Assembly: GCA_012274445.1 (NCBI GenBank) | Contig: JAAROD010000080.1 | Location: 1,922,001-1,986,000 of the forward strand | Length of the DNA: 64,000 nt | Direction of reading: 5' to 3' | Source: Sclerotiophoma versabilis | Taxonomy: Eukaryota > Ascomycota > Dothideomycetes > Pleosporales > Didymellaceae | Shown here: piece by piece, positions 32,941 to 46,249 of the stretch | Layout of the letters: every line of letters begins with the position of its first letter | Position numbering within the stretch: the stretch's first letter is position 1 | Translations under genes and position numbers: made by a program | The notes under the pieces: model-generated | Told to the model about the DNA's origin: nothing | The model's database searches: none | What the model saw: the letters and a program-made list of their open reading frames with translations, nothing else

Positions 32941-33441
32941 TGTTACGATCTCGGAGGATGGCACGCGGGGATGGTGACTTATTACCAATGGCGGGCCCTG
33001 GATCGGCGGGCGCCAGGCCCCAGGTCACGTGATGTCTCACGAACTCCACACAGAACCTGGAGTCAGGAGTGTGAGACACGACAACACAACGTCACGTGAT
33101 GTCCCACGAATCCCACATTGTTCCATGAATACCACAAGGCCCCCTATGGGACTTGGTGGAAGACCATGCTACACTATGGGACATCTTAAGTATATAGTCA
33201 GTAGGAACACAACCCTTATGGTTCGTGTTCAACTTAGTCAATCAAGTTTGTCTTTGGAATCTCAACCCCCAACTCTCGAGCTAGATAGTCTACTCTATAC
33301 TACTCATTGTTACCCTCCATTGTCACGGTGTCTCACTAGACAATAACCCCAACCCTTACGGATCATCCTGTACCAGCGCTCATCCCTGAGAACCAATACG
33401 AATAGTGCTTACGAGCTTTGCTTGAAAGTACAACTTCAACA
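32941..33441 (+). repeat. 3' LTR of the intact gypsy element
   Basis: 501 bp with the same sequence and the same internal motifs as the 5' LTR (offset 6485 bp). Confidence 0.95.
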
Positions 33442-33704
33442 CAGAGGCAGAGGTAGTAGTAGTAGTAGAGGAGGTAGCTAGAGGGAGGGCAGTAGCAGCA
33501 GGTAAGAGAAGAGAGGGCTAGAGTCTCTAATAGAGCCTAGAGGCCTAGTAGAAGAAGCTTAATTAGCTAAAGCTAAACTACTAATACCTAAAGGTAAGAC
33601 TAAGTAGTAGAGGTAGGTAGTAGGTGTATAAGGCGTAAAGAGTAGAGCGCAGGCAGTAGTAGTATAGTTAGTAGTAGTAGTAGTAGTATAGTAGTACTTA
33701 GTAT

Positions 33705-33736
<32 letters not shown>

Positions 33737-36700
33737 TATATAAGGTACTTAGACTTAGGTTCTTTCTATCTAAAGTTAGCTAAATAGTTAAAAAGAGCCT
33801 AGGAAAGCTATATAAGAAGCTTAATTAAAAGCTATCTAAACTAGTAGAAAAAGAGTAGCTACCTTCTAGCTATAACTTAAGCTTAAATAATAAGTTATAA
33901 GTAACTTAAGAGGTATAAGAAGCTTAAGAAGCTTATAGTAAGTAGCTAAATAGGTAGAAGAAGCTTAAATTAAAAGTAAAATTAAAGAGTACTTATAGCT
34001 AAAGTAATAGACTTAGAAATAATTAAAATTAGTAAAAGAGGCTAATTATATAATAATAAGCTCTAGTAAAGAGAAAGTAAGCTACTTACTCTATACCTAT
34101 ACTACTTATTACTATAAAATATTATATAAAAACTCTAACTATAAATAAACTTAGTAATAGAGAAGTTAAAATTAAGTAAATAGTATAATAGGCTAAGCTC
34201 TAAGTATATAAGACTATGCACTAAACCTATATATATAATTATAGAGTATAGCTTAGTATCTTACTATATCTTATATAAGAAGAGATAATTTCTTCTTTTT
34301 TCTTTATTTTTCTACTTCTATAGTATAGAATAAATATATACTTATTAGAAGGCTACTTTAACTCTTAATATAAGTTAAAAGATTAAAACTAACTAAAACT
34401 CTCTAAGTGTACAATAATAGAAGAAGATAACCTTTATAATTAATAGCTACCTAGTAGCTAGCTAATATATAAATAGTAGATATAATTATAGTATCTATAT
34501 AAGTAATAATAAGACCTATTATATAGCCTATTAGTAGATAATCTAATAGTAATAATATAATTCTTAAAAGCTAACCTAAATAAACTAGTAAGTAAGTAAG
34601 AAAGATAACTATATAAGCAGCTATAATTCTAAATAAATAAACTTAGAGAGATATTAAGTAATAATACTTATCTAAAAACCTTAGAAAGAAGTAGATAAAA
34701 CTTTTCCTCTAGTCCTACCTCTTTAAGTAACTACTAAGATTATACTATCTAACAGGCTAAAAAGCCTAGGCTTCCTAATATAGAAGTATTTAATAAAGAA
34801 TTAAATAAATAATATCTTTAATAGAAGATAAAGGTATAGGCTAAGCTATATAGAGACTAGCTAGTATACCTTACTAAAAAGAACTAAGTTAACTATATAA
34901 TTACTTATATAACTAGTTAAGTATTTAATACTCTATCTTTAATAATAATAGGCCTTATAAACAGTACTACTCTACTAATACTTAATAAGGCCTAGGTATA
35001 CCTTAATAGATTCTTTAAGAACTCTACTACTTAAGAAAAAGCTCTTAAGTACTTATATATAATAAAATAAGGTAAGAATAACTTTAATTTATATATTTAG
35101 AAGTTTAACTTAAAGCTATAAGAGGTAGCCTTAGACAAAGTAAGCTATACTTAGAAGATTAACTATCTTAAGAATAGTTTAAACAGTAAGCTGTTAAGAG
35201 CCTAAGCTAGATATTAACTACCTAAACTTAAGATATATAAACAGTTTATACAGTATACTAGAATAACCTAGAAGAACCTTAAGGCTATAAATAGGATTAT
35301 AGGTAATAACTACTCTACTTAGATATATAACTTAACCTTCTAGAAACCTTAATAAAGAAATAGTAATAAAATAAACTAGCAGCCTATAGTAAGTACTTAC
35401 TAGCTCTATATAAAGAAGAGAGAGTACTAAAGAATAGAAGAAGAACTTTAAGAAAGAAGAGTAATAGGTGCCTACTTAAAGTATAGTAATAAAGGCTATA
35501 TAGTATAGAATTATAAGAAGAAAGTACTTCTTAGCTTACCTTTCTATATAGATAAGTAGAAAGTAACTACTAGAACTTCTAGAGTTACTTCTACCTAACT
35601 TACTAAAGAGATATCTTCTTCTAAAGATAAGAGAAAAGACTAGCTCTAGCTAAAAGTTATATACTAGAGCCTTTTTAATAAGTTTTAAAGCCTATATAAA
35701 CTATATATTCTTTACTCTATTAACTAGCTATAATAAAACCTATAATAATTTATATAATTATTAACTTAACTATATAAGCTACTACTATAATTAATAATAG
35801 TTACTATACCTATTACCTAGTAAATAAATAGTTTATATAAAGAATAAACTTACTATATATACTAATTACTTCTATTAAGATAGAAGAAGTAAATAACTAA
35901 ATAAGTAAGATTTCTAAGATTATAGAATTTACTCTTAATATTAGAGGTGTATAATAGCTATAAGTAGTAGCTTATATTAGCTTATTAATATATAAGTATA
36001 ATATAGTCTTAAAAAAGACCTAGCTAGAGAATATTAGAGAAGTTATTAACTCTTAGAGAAGATTACTATAGATAAAGTAATATAAAGTTACTATATAAAG
36101 TACTAAAGTACTTACCTTTCTAGACTACTACTCTATATTAGTAGTAGCCTTCTAGTACTATATATAGAAGAGCTATAAGAAAGACTCTAGAGTTTAAGTC
36201 TTTACTACTAGTATATAAGATATCTAGAAGGCTTTAAAACCTAAGACCTAGATAATAAAAAAAGAAGTATAAGCTATACCTTCTATATATCTATAATTAT
36301 ATATTTAGCTATTTATTCTAGAAAAAAAAATTAGCTACTACTATATAGAGGCCTAAAGGTAGATTATATAATTAAGCTAGATAAAGTAAATAGAAAAACT
36401 CTAGAAGTACTATACAGCCTACTCTATATAATATCTAGAGATAAGCTTCTTATATTATACTATATACTACTAAACCTACTTAAAAAGAGGTTTATTAAAG
36501 CTAGTAACTTACTAGTAGCCTTACTAGTACTATTTATATAAAAACTAGAAGGTAGACTTTACTTTTATATAGACTATAGAGTACTTAATACCTCTATAAA
36601 GAAGAATTAATACCTTCTTCTACTAATTAAAGAAACTCTAAACCTAATTAGATAAGCTACCTAGTATATAAAGCTAGATATTACTACTACTTTTTATAAG

Positions 36701-37140
36701 ATTAGAATATCTAAGAAATAGAAATAGATAACTATTTTCTATATAAAGTTTAGATTATAGAAATAGCTTATAATACTATTTAGATTAGTAAATACTCTAA
36801 GCACCTTTTAAAGGTATATTAACTAGGCCCTAAGAAACTTTCTAGACAACTTTACCTCTATATACTTAGATAATATTCTTATTTTTACTAAGAGGTCTCT
36901 ATAAAAACATTATAAATATATATAATAAGTAGTTAAATGCCTATAGAAAGCTAGCCTATACTTAGAACTTAATAAGTATAAATTTAATATCTAATATATA
37001 AAGTACCTTAGCTTTATTCTAGAGGCTAGAAAGAGAATTTCTATAGATTCTAAAAAGATATAAGTAATTAAGAAGTAGTAAGCTCTAACTACTATTAAGA
37101 GTATATAAGGGTTCCTAGAATTTACTAATTTCTATAGAAA
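33442..37140 (+). mobile_element. RIP-degraded relic of a second Ty3/gypsy family
   Basis: With stops ignored, the plus strand near 36545-37140 reads as a gypsy reverse transcriptase of a lineage different from the intact element: a degraded DYRVLN-type motif near 36580, then IYLDNILIF (36858-36885, the D-D pair partly converted to D-N) and GFLEFTNFYRK. Upstream sequence (about 34740-35600) is gag-like in position. No LTR could be assigned. The 33442-33600 part also resembles, in reverse complement, a stretch at 38760-38950, so its membership is less certain. The relic is joined abruptly to another element at 37141. Confidence 0.6.
33447..33736 (+). repeat. TAG/GTA trinucleotide-rich tracts
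   Basis: Several (TAG)n runs near 33450-33470, 33670-33690 and 33705-33736, set in a purine-rich segment just right of the intact element. Confidence 0.7.
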
Positions 37141-37715
37141 GGAAAATAGTAGAGTAAATATACTTAGCTAATACTATAATCTTATAGGTAAAAAAATAAT
37201 TAATAAGTTTACTATTCTTAGAGTTAATAAGAATAGGATATTAGGACTATCTTAGTAGCTTAATTTAGTAATATAAGTTTAGCAGAAATAATATATTCTA
37301 GAGTAAGTACTAGAGAAACTTTAAGAAGAAGTTATTTTAAGATATTATAATAATGCGCTATATAGATACTTTAGTATTACTTATACTATAGAACTTATTA
37401 AGTAATACTATAAGTTTTCTAATATAAGAAATAAGGTAACTAAGTTTATTAGAAACTATATATAGTACTAATAGAATAAGTATAGTATATATACTAAGTA
37501 TAGAGAAGTATAAGTAATAGAGCTACTAATAGTACTATAGATAAATATTATAATAGACTTTATTATATAACTACTACTCTCTAAGAACTCTATTATAGAA
37601 TATACCTATAACTTAATCTTTATTATAGTAAATTAATTTACTAAGTATACTAAAATAATACTATTTAGACACAGCTATACTACACAGTAACTAGCTATAG
37701 TATTTATTAACTAGA

Positions 37716-37984
37716 TATAATTAAGCTTAAAGAACTATACTTAGGTAATTAATAGTATTTAATTAGTACCTATCTAAGATTAGACAAAAGCTGTCTGTTA
37801 TATACATAGGAAATCTATATAGGTTACGTAACCTATCTAAAGTAAGCTCCTGCTTACTATTAGAGTTGCTTGTTACTATTATACTAATATAATAAGCTTC
37901 TAGTTAGCTCTAGAGCGGCTTACAGCTAATTCTCTAGGCTAATTAATCTTTATACAACTAACTAAGCAGCTTAATTATATAATA
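37716..37984 (-). repeat. Copia relic LTR (3' LTR in element orientation)
   Basis: 269 bp, nearly the same sequence as 45034-45302 with scattered C/T and G/A differences; flanked on the left by CTAGA. Confidence 0.85.
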
Positions 37985-40900
37985 CACCCCCTAGTTATTC
38001 TCTAATTTAATAAGAGAGCAGCTAAATTATAGTTAAGTAGCTTGTTTAGTAGTTTTCTAGTAGTATAGGTCTAAAATATAGGGTTAAACAGGAGTCTAAG
38101 CACCTAAGTTACCTCTTAGTTAATCTTTTTAAATATCTCTAGTTCTTTAATCCTATCTTATATCCTTCTATACCTTAGTACTATAGTACTATAGCTAAAA
38201 GAGCTTTTTATAGTCTAGTAGGTAGCTTATTTATAAGTCTTTTACTCTATCTAAGCTACTTAATTACGTATAGGTTACTCTTAGGCTTAGTTAGTAGTAC
38301 CTCTTTTAGTAGCAGGGCTAAATAAGCGTCTAAACAGTTAGTTTTAAGCTTGTTTCCAGCGTAGTAAGAGTTATAGTAAATAATTTAGATAGCTAACTAG
38401 GTAGCAGCTAGAGGCTAGTGTCTGCAGTAAAGGTTGCGTGCTATAGGCTTAACCTTTACTAGCTCTATTAGCTATATAAGTAGGTACCCTCTTCTATTTT
38501 AATAATTTCTAAGTCTATATCTAAAATAGCTATAAGTATACCTAAATTATATTTTAAGTAACTTATTAGTGCCTTATTTACTTATTTATTAGTCTTTTAG
38601 CCTAATTAGTCTAATTAAAGGTTCTTTTTATATCTTATAGTAGTTAGGCAGCGTCTAAACAAGCTTCCCTTTATCTTTTCTATAGCTCTTTTTAAACTTT
38701 TAGCTAACTTTTATTTAGAAATAATTAAAAGCCTAGCGTAAAGCGCGTACTACTGCTACTATTACTACCTGCTTTACCTCTATCTGCGCTGCTACTACTA
38801 CCTGTAAGCTACTTACTTACCTAGCTAGCTTAGCTTTAGCTAACTAAGCTTCTTCTACTAGCCCTAGGGGCTCTATTAGGGTCTCTAACTCTATTTCTAC
38901 TACTATAACTACTACTAGCACTAGTACTAGCAGCAGTAATAATAATAATAACTCTGCTATCCCTGTTCTCTACTAGAAGAGCGCTTTTTATGCTACCCTC
39001 TGCAGAGGTTATATAGCTACGCTGCTAATAAGTAGTATAGCTACTCTTTACTATAATTAGCTAGGTAGCTAACAGGCTAAGAGGTGTTTTTACTACGCTG
39101 CTAGGCACTTATACTATAAGCTATAGGTAATCTCTAAAAATAAGCTTATAAATAGTAGTCTAATAGCTTATTCTTAGTCCTGCCCTCTTTAAGCCTATTA
39201 GGGTTAAGCTGTATAACAAGCTTAGGCTTAATAGTAGAGTTACTACTAGTGTAAGTAACTTATTCCTACTTATAATTTATCTTTAGTAGCTAATAAGCTT
39301 ATAGCACGTAACTAAGCTGTGCGTTACCTACTAGGTAATAAAAGGGCTTCTTAATAATAGCAAGATTAATATATAAAGGCTTTAGATTCTTTAGTAGAGG
39401 TAGTTTAGAGGTTAAGCTTATTAGCTACTAGTAGTGTGCTCTAATAAGCTGCCTTTAGTAGTTTAGTAAGCTTAGCCTAGGTTTTTCTCTAGAAAGAGGG
39501 GTGTCCTCTCTAGTTAGTTAAGAAATTAATCTTTTATTTCTCTATTAATAAGCTTTTATTTATAGAACTATAACTTATATAACTTATCCTAACCTATAAT
39601 AAGCTTATTATTACCTATTAAGCTGCTTATTTAGCTATAAAACATTACTGTTAATTACCTTATTTTCTTAGTTTAATTCTATTATCTAATTAGTATACTG
39701 CCCTCTATCTATATCTAAGTAGATGTTTAATAGGTTAAAATAGTCTAAAAAGCACTTATAAGCTTACCTAGGCAGCGCTTTTATAAGCCTATTAGCTAGT
39801 ATTTTATTAGTCTTTATATAGGTAATAGTAAAGGTACTCTTAGTATACTCTTGTTTTAACTATATATTTTATATATCTATATAGCACAGCTAGGTAGTAA
39901 GTTACTTACTTTCTTTAACTACTAGCTAAATAGTCTGCTAGTTATTATAAAAGATCTTCTATACTATACCTAAGTTAAGTTATAGTTTATAGAGGAATTG
40001 TTTTAGAGCTATGCTCTCTTTAGCTATATACTCTAAAGCTAGTAATTCTACCTTAGTAGTTAAAGTAGTTACTATAGCTTATTAAGCTGCCTTCTATATA
40101 ATTAGACCTCTAAAGAGCTGTATAATATAGCTCTAAGAAGATTAATAGGTTAAACTATTATTAGTAAATAAGGTGTTACTGCATATAAGTAACTAGCTCC
40201 TAGAATAAGCTCTATACCTTATACCTAGGTGCTTAGTCCTATATAAGTAGCTAAGAACCTAAGCTACTGCCTTAAAGTAAGTAGCTCCTAGGTTAGTTAG
40301 ATAATAGGATAGTTAAGATATAGTATAAGCTATATTTAGACAGATTATAATAGCTGTATATAGAATAGACCTAACACACTCCTAATAGGCTTTAATCTCC
40401 TATTTTAAAGCTTCTCTTTTATACCTAAGAAGCTTAGTTATTAAAAAGAGAGTACTTAGAAACAACCTCTTATCTATAACCTTAAATTTAGAAGTAAGCT
40501 TCTTAATATAGGAGTTATACGCAAGTATAATAGTATAAGCAGCTTAATCTTAGATAATTTAAACTCTAAGGAACTATTTAGCAGCTCTATAATCTTTAAT
40601 CTAATATTTGCCTATAAGTAAGCTTATTAGCTACTCTATAGTAGCTTAATTATCTCTATAATATACTAGAAGAATATTATCTATATAGAAAAGTAGGACT
40701 ATTCTTTACTTATTATTAAAGAAGAGGTAAGGCTCTTTCTTTAATAACTTTAAACTAAGCGCCTAGAGTATACTAGACAGCTTCTTATACTATAAGACTA
40801 GTAAATTATATAGTCTATATAGAGCTTATAGTAAGTAGACTACCTAATTAGGTTTTCTAAACCTATTAGGCAGCTTGCAGAGTACCTAAGGCTAGTTCTA

Positions 40901-43900
40901 GCAGCTTATATTAAGGAACGCACCTGCTATATTATACTAATATAGCTTAAGGTTAAACTATATAGCTATTACTACTACAGTATAAAAAGATTACGCAGTA
41001 AGTATTATAGTATAGGTTAACTTAATTAAATTCTTAGCCTATAAGTCTCTATATATATAAATTCTAGCTTTATATCTTATAAAGTATTTATCTTAGTTAA
41101 ACTTATATATAAAGACCTATTTAAGTAGTAAAGGCCTATTTAAGCTGCTTAGTTAGTTAATTTCTTTCTATATATACTTTTTAATAAGTATTAATATTTC
41201 TTTCTTATATGCCTAGTAAAATAGAGCACCTAGTAAGTAGTATACAAGCTCCTTCTATTTATTAGGGAGCAGAGGGAGCTTATTACAGTATGTGCGCTGC
41301 TTAATTTAAGCAACTAATCTCTTAGCCTATAGGGCTAAAGTATTAATAACTATATATATAGTAATTAGGTCTCTTCTAAGCTCTCTATACCTTTCTATAT
41401 ACTTAAATAGAGGTTTAAGTATTTATAAATACTCTACTAATTAAATTAAGCTAATTATAGTATATAGGCCTGCTCTATTAGCCTCTCTATTATCTTTTCT
41501 AAGCTTATTACGCTATTAGTTATAGAGCTAATAGCTTAACCTAATAGCTATGCCTGTGCCTCTGCGCCTTTCTGCGCTTCTTATACTTAGTTAACCTACT
41601 TCTATTACTCTTTAAGATAGTATAAGAATAATTAGGGAGCTAGGTCTAATAGGTAGATTATTGTAATTCTTAATACCTGCTAGTAAGCTCTCTTCTTTAA
41701 TAGTAGAGTACACTTTCTATAAGTTACTAGACAGAGTCTCTATATAAGGAGCCTCTAGATTATTACTAAGCTGCTTATTATTAGGCTTAGGTGTAGAATT
41801 AGGTAAGAGTAGACCTATATCTTATTACTCTACGCAAATCTCTATTAGTTTACTAGCTAAGCTAACTAATTATATAGTCTTATCTTTAGGAGCTTAATTA
41901 GTACTAGACTAGCCTTCTAGTAACTAACTTCCTTCTAGAGGTTTACCTCTAAGCTGTTACTTAGTAGGTAAGTTAAGTAATAGATCTTCTTCTTCTATAA
42001 TAGAGAGCTTAATTACGTCTTCTATATATATAATTTTACTAGTTTTATAGAGTATTTTAATTATAGTAGTTACTTCTAATACTAAGATAGTATCTAACTT
42101 ATCTCTACTATAAAAGAGCTTCTTATTAAAGGTTATATTACACGTTATAATTACCTAGTTAAGTTAGAGTACCTATATTCTATAGATATTAGTAGCTTAG
42201 TAGCCTACTAAATACCTAATATAGCCTCTTAGAGTAACTTTAAAGCCTCTCTAATTACGCTTAGCTGCTTATTCTCTATTTAAAGGGTAGGCACAGCAGC
42301 TGTATGCGTATATCCTGCTCTAATTAGGTTTTAGATTAGCTATAACTACTCTTACCTGCTTAGGTTAGTACTAGTAGAAGTATTATATAAACTACTAGTT
42401 AAGCTACTTATTTAGACTCTAAAGCTTATTTATATATAATAGGCTTATATTATAGAGCTAGGCTGCTGCTGCAACTACCTTAGGCTAGAGCTTCTTAGGT
42501 AAGTTTAAGCTGCTTCTTATCTTAATAGACTTAGTAATAATCTCTTAGCCCCCTTTTTTAGCAGCTCTATTTAGCTTATATATATATAGCAGGACCTATT
42601 TAATATTAATTCCTACTTTAAGCGCCTAGTGTTTATATAGAGAGCTCCCTTACTATAGTAAAGTAGTAGTATTATTATTCTAGCTTATTTTGCAGATATA
42701 GAGCTTATACTAGGTAGCTACTTAGCTTAAGAAATTAGTTAGGGCACGTAAAATCTTAATCTAAGTCTTTTCTTACAGTGTGTATATAAAGAGCTTCCTA
42801 CTATAGTACTCTTTAATTAAAAGTATCTATAGTTTACTACCTCTACTTAGAGGTATATTAAATAGGTTCTATCTAATTCTCTAGAATAGCTAAGCAGGCT
42901 TCTTATAAGGTCTGTATAAAATAACCTGCTTAGTATATATAGTTATATATACCTTATAGTTCTTTTAGAGTGTTCTACTTATATGTATACTATGTGCGTG
43001 CTATATAAGTACTTAAAGAGCTTTTAGGCCTAGATATCTAGCTTAGGCGTGCTATAGCTACTCTATTAAGCTTCTAGGATATAAGTTATATAAGTGTTTT
43101 ATTATTACTGCGTTTAATAGGCTTAGAAAGTAGTATAATAGTAGCTTATATTTAAAGAAAGTAAGGTTATAAGCACGCTGTAGGGTAGTATATATAATAC
43201 TCCTATTTAGATCTTTAATATAACTAACTTAGAGAGTACTGTTAAGGCCTAGGTACTATACCTCTTTTTTCTATAATTAAGCTTCTAAGATTATATTAAT
43301 ATAGAATTCTTCTACTATAATAATATCCTAAAGAAGTAGGTTCTTTATATTTAGGCTGCGCCTTCTATAGAAGGTATTCTTAACTAAATAAGCTCTTTAG
43401 CCTGTAATAGAGAACACTTAGGTACCTACTTCTACTATATCTATTAAGGTAGCTAGTATAAAGGTGCTAGGTATAAGCTTATCTGCGCTGTTAACTAGGT
43501 AAGTAGCAGCTCTATTATCTAAAATTATACTCTCTAATAGAGAATAGGCGTTAAAGTCTATAAGGTTATAGACCTCTAGCTTCTCTTCTATCCCTAAGTT
43601 TATTAGAAGTCTTATTATTATCTTTAGGTTAATAAGAGCTGCTTAGACGTTACCTAGAAACTTAGCTTTAGGCACTCTGCTTATAGGTTAAGGTACACTA
43701 CCTGCTGTAATAGCGCAGGGAGCTTATAAGTACTAGCTAAGTTACTTAATTAACTTCTTTAGGTCCTTAAAGTTATTAGAGTTAAGCTTCTAAAGTATAT
43801 TCTAGCAGTGTAATTTCTTAAGATAGTAAGAAGGCGTAGATAAGCCCCTTACTACTATCTCTAGTGCTTAGTATTTAGTTACCTTCTACCTATAGGTATT

Positions 43901-45033
43901 TCTTTTTTTCTTATAGGGGCATTTATAGCTGTTACCTATAGCTAAGTAGCTTAAGTTACTAGTAGGAGCACTTTAGGCAATATCTAAGTAGTTACTAAAG
44001 GTAGCAAATATACTAGGGGTATCCTTCTCTACTCTTATTATATGCTTATGCATTAGGCTACTAAAGACCCTGCTTACTTAGTCTAAAGTAAGCGTTTTAA
44101 GCCCTAGGATAGTGTCTAAGATAATCCTTTAGTGTATAGTGCAGGCCTATTTAGAGGTAATCTTATAGCTTAATATATCTAAGAAGTCTTAGATAGTAAG
44201 CTCTTTATTAACCTCTGTAAGCTTATAAGCCTTAGCTCTTATATAAAGGTATAACTACTTCTAGTACTAGTCTTATAGAGTAGCTTGTCTCTACTTAGCA
44301 GCTCTAAGGTAAGCTCTATACTTAGCTTATACTTAGTTCTTAGTGCTAAGTAAGGTAGGAGTAAGCTCCTCTCTTAGGGCCTAGATAAGTAATTATAGAG
44401 TTATACTGTTACCTAAAATAAGCTGTACTATTACTAGTAATATAATTAATAGAGATATAGTAGTGTTAACCTAGTTCTATAGCTTCTAAAGGTGCTTAGC
44501 CCTAGCTGCCTACTTACTTAATTTAATCCTGTACTTAGTAAGCTTCTAGTTATACACTTTAGTACTTATTAGAGTTAGAGTGCTATAAGGCATACGCATA
44601 TTAATTAGCTGTGTTAATTAACTTTAGGTTAAGTGTACTAGAGGCCTCTTATTAAATGTTAAGCTTCTTACTAGTTATTTAGAAGCTCTAAAAGAATCCT
44701 CTAAGCTACCTAGTAGTAGCTAAGAAGCTCTCTTATATATACTAGAAGTATCTAGGGTATTTAGGTTAACTAGATTCTATATATTACGCAGCTTAGCGTG
44801 CTATATAAGCTGTATATACTAATTAGGCTAGTTAGTTTAAGACTTTAGTTAGAAGGTGCCTGTAGGGATAGTTAATTAAGCTTATAAGCTATAGTTAACT
44901 AGCTTACTTATAGTAGTAATTTATAGTTACTAAGAATTTAGGTTTAATTAGAGTAGTTAAGCTATATCTAATAAGCTCTATTTAGCTAAGTGTACAGAGA
45001 GATCTACTGTTCTTAGAAAGCTAGGCTTATAAC

Positions 45034-45302
45034 TATAATTAAGCTTAAAGGACTATACTTAGGTAATTAATAGTATTTAATTAGTGCCTATCTAAGATTA
45101 GATAAAAGCTGTCTGTTATATATATAGAAAATCTATATAGGTTACGTAACCTATCTAAAGTAAGCTCCTGCTTACTATTAGAGTTGCTTATTACTATTAT
45201 ACTAATATAATAAGCTTCTAGTTAGCTCTAGAGCGGCTTGCAGCTAATTCTCTAGGCTAATTAATTTCTATACAACTAACTAAGCAGCTTAATTATGCAA
45301 TA
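45034..45302 (-). repeat. Copia relic LTR (5' LTR in element orientation)
   Basis: 269 bp direct repeat of 37716-37984; followed by CTAGA and then by resumed gypsy integrase sequence. Confidence 0.85.
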
Positions 45303-46249
45303 CTAGATTATTTACTACTATAGAATACCTAAATTAATTATTAGTAATAGAGATAAGCTTTTTATATTAAACTATTAGACTATAATACTTACTATATTAG
45401 AAACTAAAAAAAAGCTATCTATAGCCTATTATCTGCAGATAGATAGATAAATAGAAAGAATAAATTAAACTATAGAAATATACCTTTAGATCTATAGTAA
45501 CTAGAAATAAGATAACTAGGTTTTACTATTACCTATAGTATAAGTTATATATAATAATAAGGTATTAGAAGTAATAGGTATAATACTATTCTTTATAAAC
45601 TATAGAAGACACCTAAATCTCTTTACTTAATCTCTTAATTACCTTATTTAAACAGAATTAGTAATAGCTTTAGTAGTTAGACTAAAGAAAGTATACTAGA
45701 AATTACTTAAAAATATTATATAAGCTTAAGAATAAGCTATTTTATATATTAACTAGAAATAAAAGATAGCACCTTAGCTAAAGAAGAGAGATAAGGTTTA
45801 TCTTTTTATAAAAAATCTTAGAATATAAAAAGTAATAAAAAAACTAGATAAGGTTAAAGTTAGACTATTTTTTATTTCTAAATTAATTAGCCTAGTTAAC
45901 TATTAACTTAAACTACCTAAGAATATAAAGATCTATCTAGTATTCTATATCTTACTATTAGAACCTACTAACTTAAGAATACTAATCTAGAAAGACTTCT
46001 ACTACTAAGCTAACAGTAATAATAAGTAGAAAGTTAAAAAAATAATAATATATTAAAAAACTAAAAAGAGTATTTAATACCTAGTTAAGTAGTTAGAATA
46101 CCTAGAATTAGAAAATATATAGGAACCTCTAATATACTTTATAAACTACTACTAGTTAGTATAGAAGTACTATAATTTATAATAGACTCTTTAATAAGCC
46201 TAAAAGTAGCCTAGGTTATAAGTAAGGTATATATACCTATTAATACTAC

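Larger units (their letters stand above)
26456..33441 (+). mobile_element. Intact Ty3/gypsy chromovirus LTR retrotransposon
   Basis: A 6986-bp element with 501-bp LTRs (TGTT...AACA) at both ends, full-length gag and pol in overlapping frames, a polypurine tract and a C-terminal chromodomain. Domain order PR-RT-RNaseH-IN-chromodomain is that of chromoviruses (Tf1/sushi-like Metaviridae). All catalytic motifs are present and both ORFs are uninterrupted. The LTRs match at every position I compared, so insertion looks recent and RIP has not touched this copy. The five bases on each side (TATAG left, CAGAG right) do not form a clear target-site duplication. An extra antisense ORF lies between pol and the 3' LTR. 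Confidence 0.95.
37716..45302 (-). mobile_element. RIP-degraded Ty1/copia element, minus orientation, nested in the gypsy relic
   Basis: Two direct repeats of 269 bp (37716-37984 and 45034-45302) bound 7587 bp and are flanked by CTAGA on both sides (37711-37715 and 45303-45307). Ends read TATAATT...AATA, consistent with RIP-altered TG...CA. On the minus strand near 40672-40705 the sequence reads LLFYIDNILLVY, a copia RT YVDD motif with the second Asp converted to Asn. The insertion splits the gypsy relic's integrase, so it is younger than that copy. About 1.8 kb lies between the RNase H region and the near LTR, more than copia elements usually have there. Confidence 0.75.
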
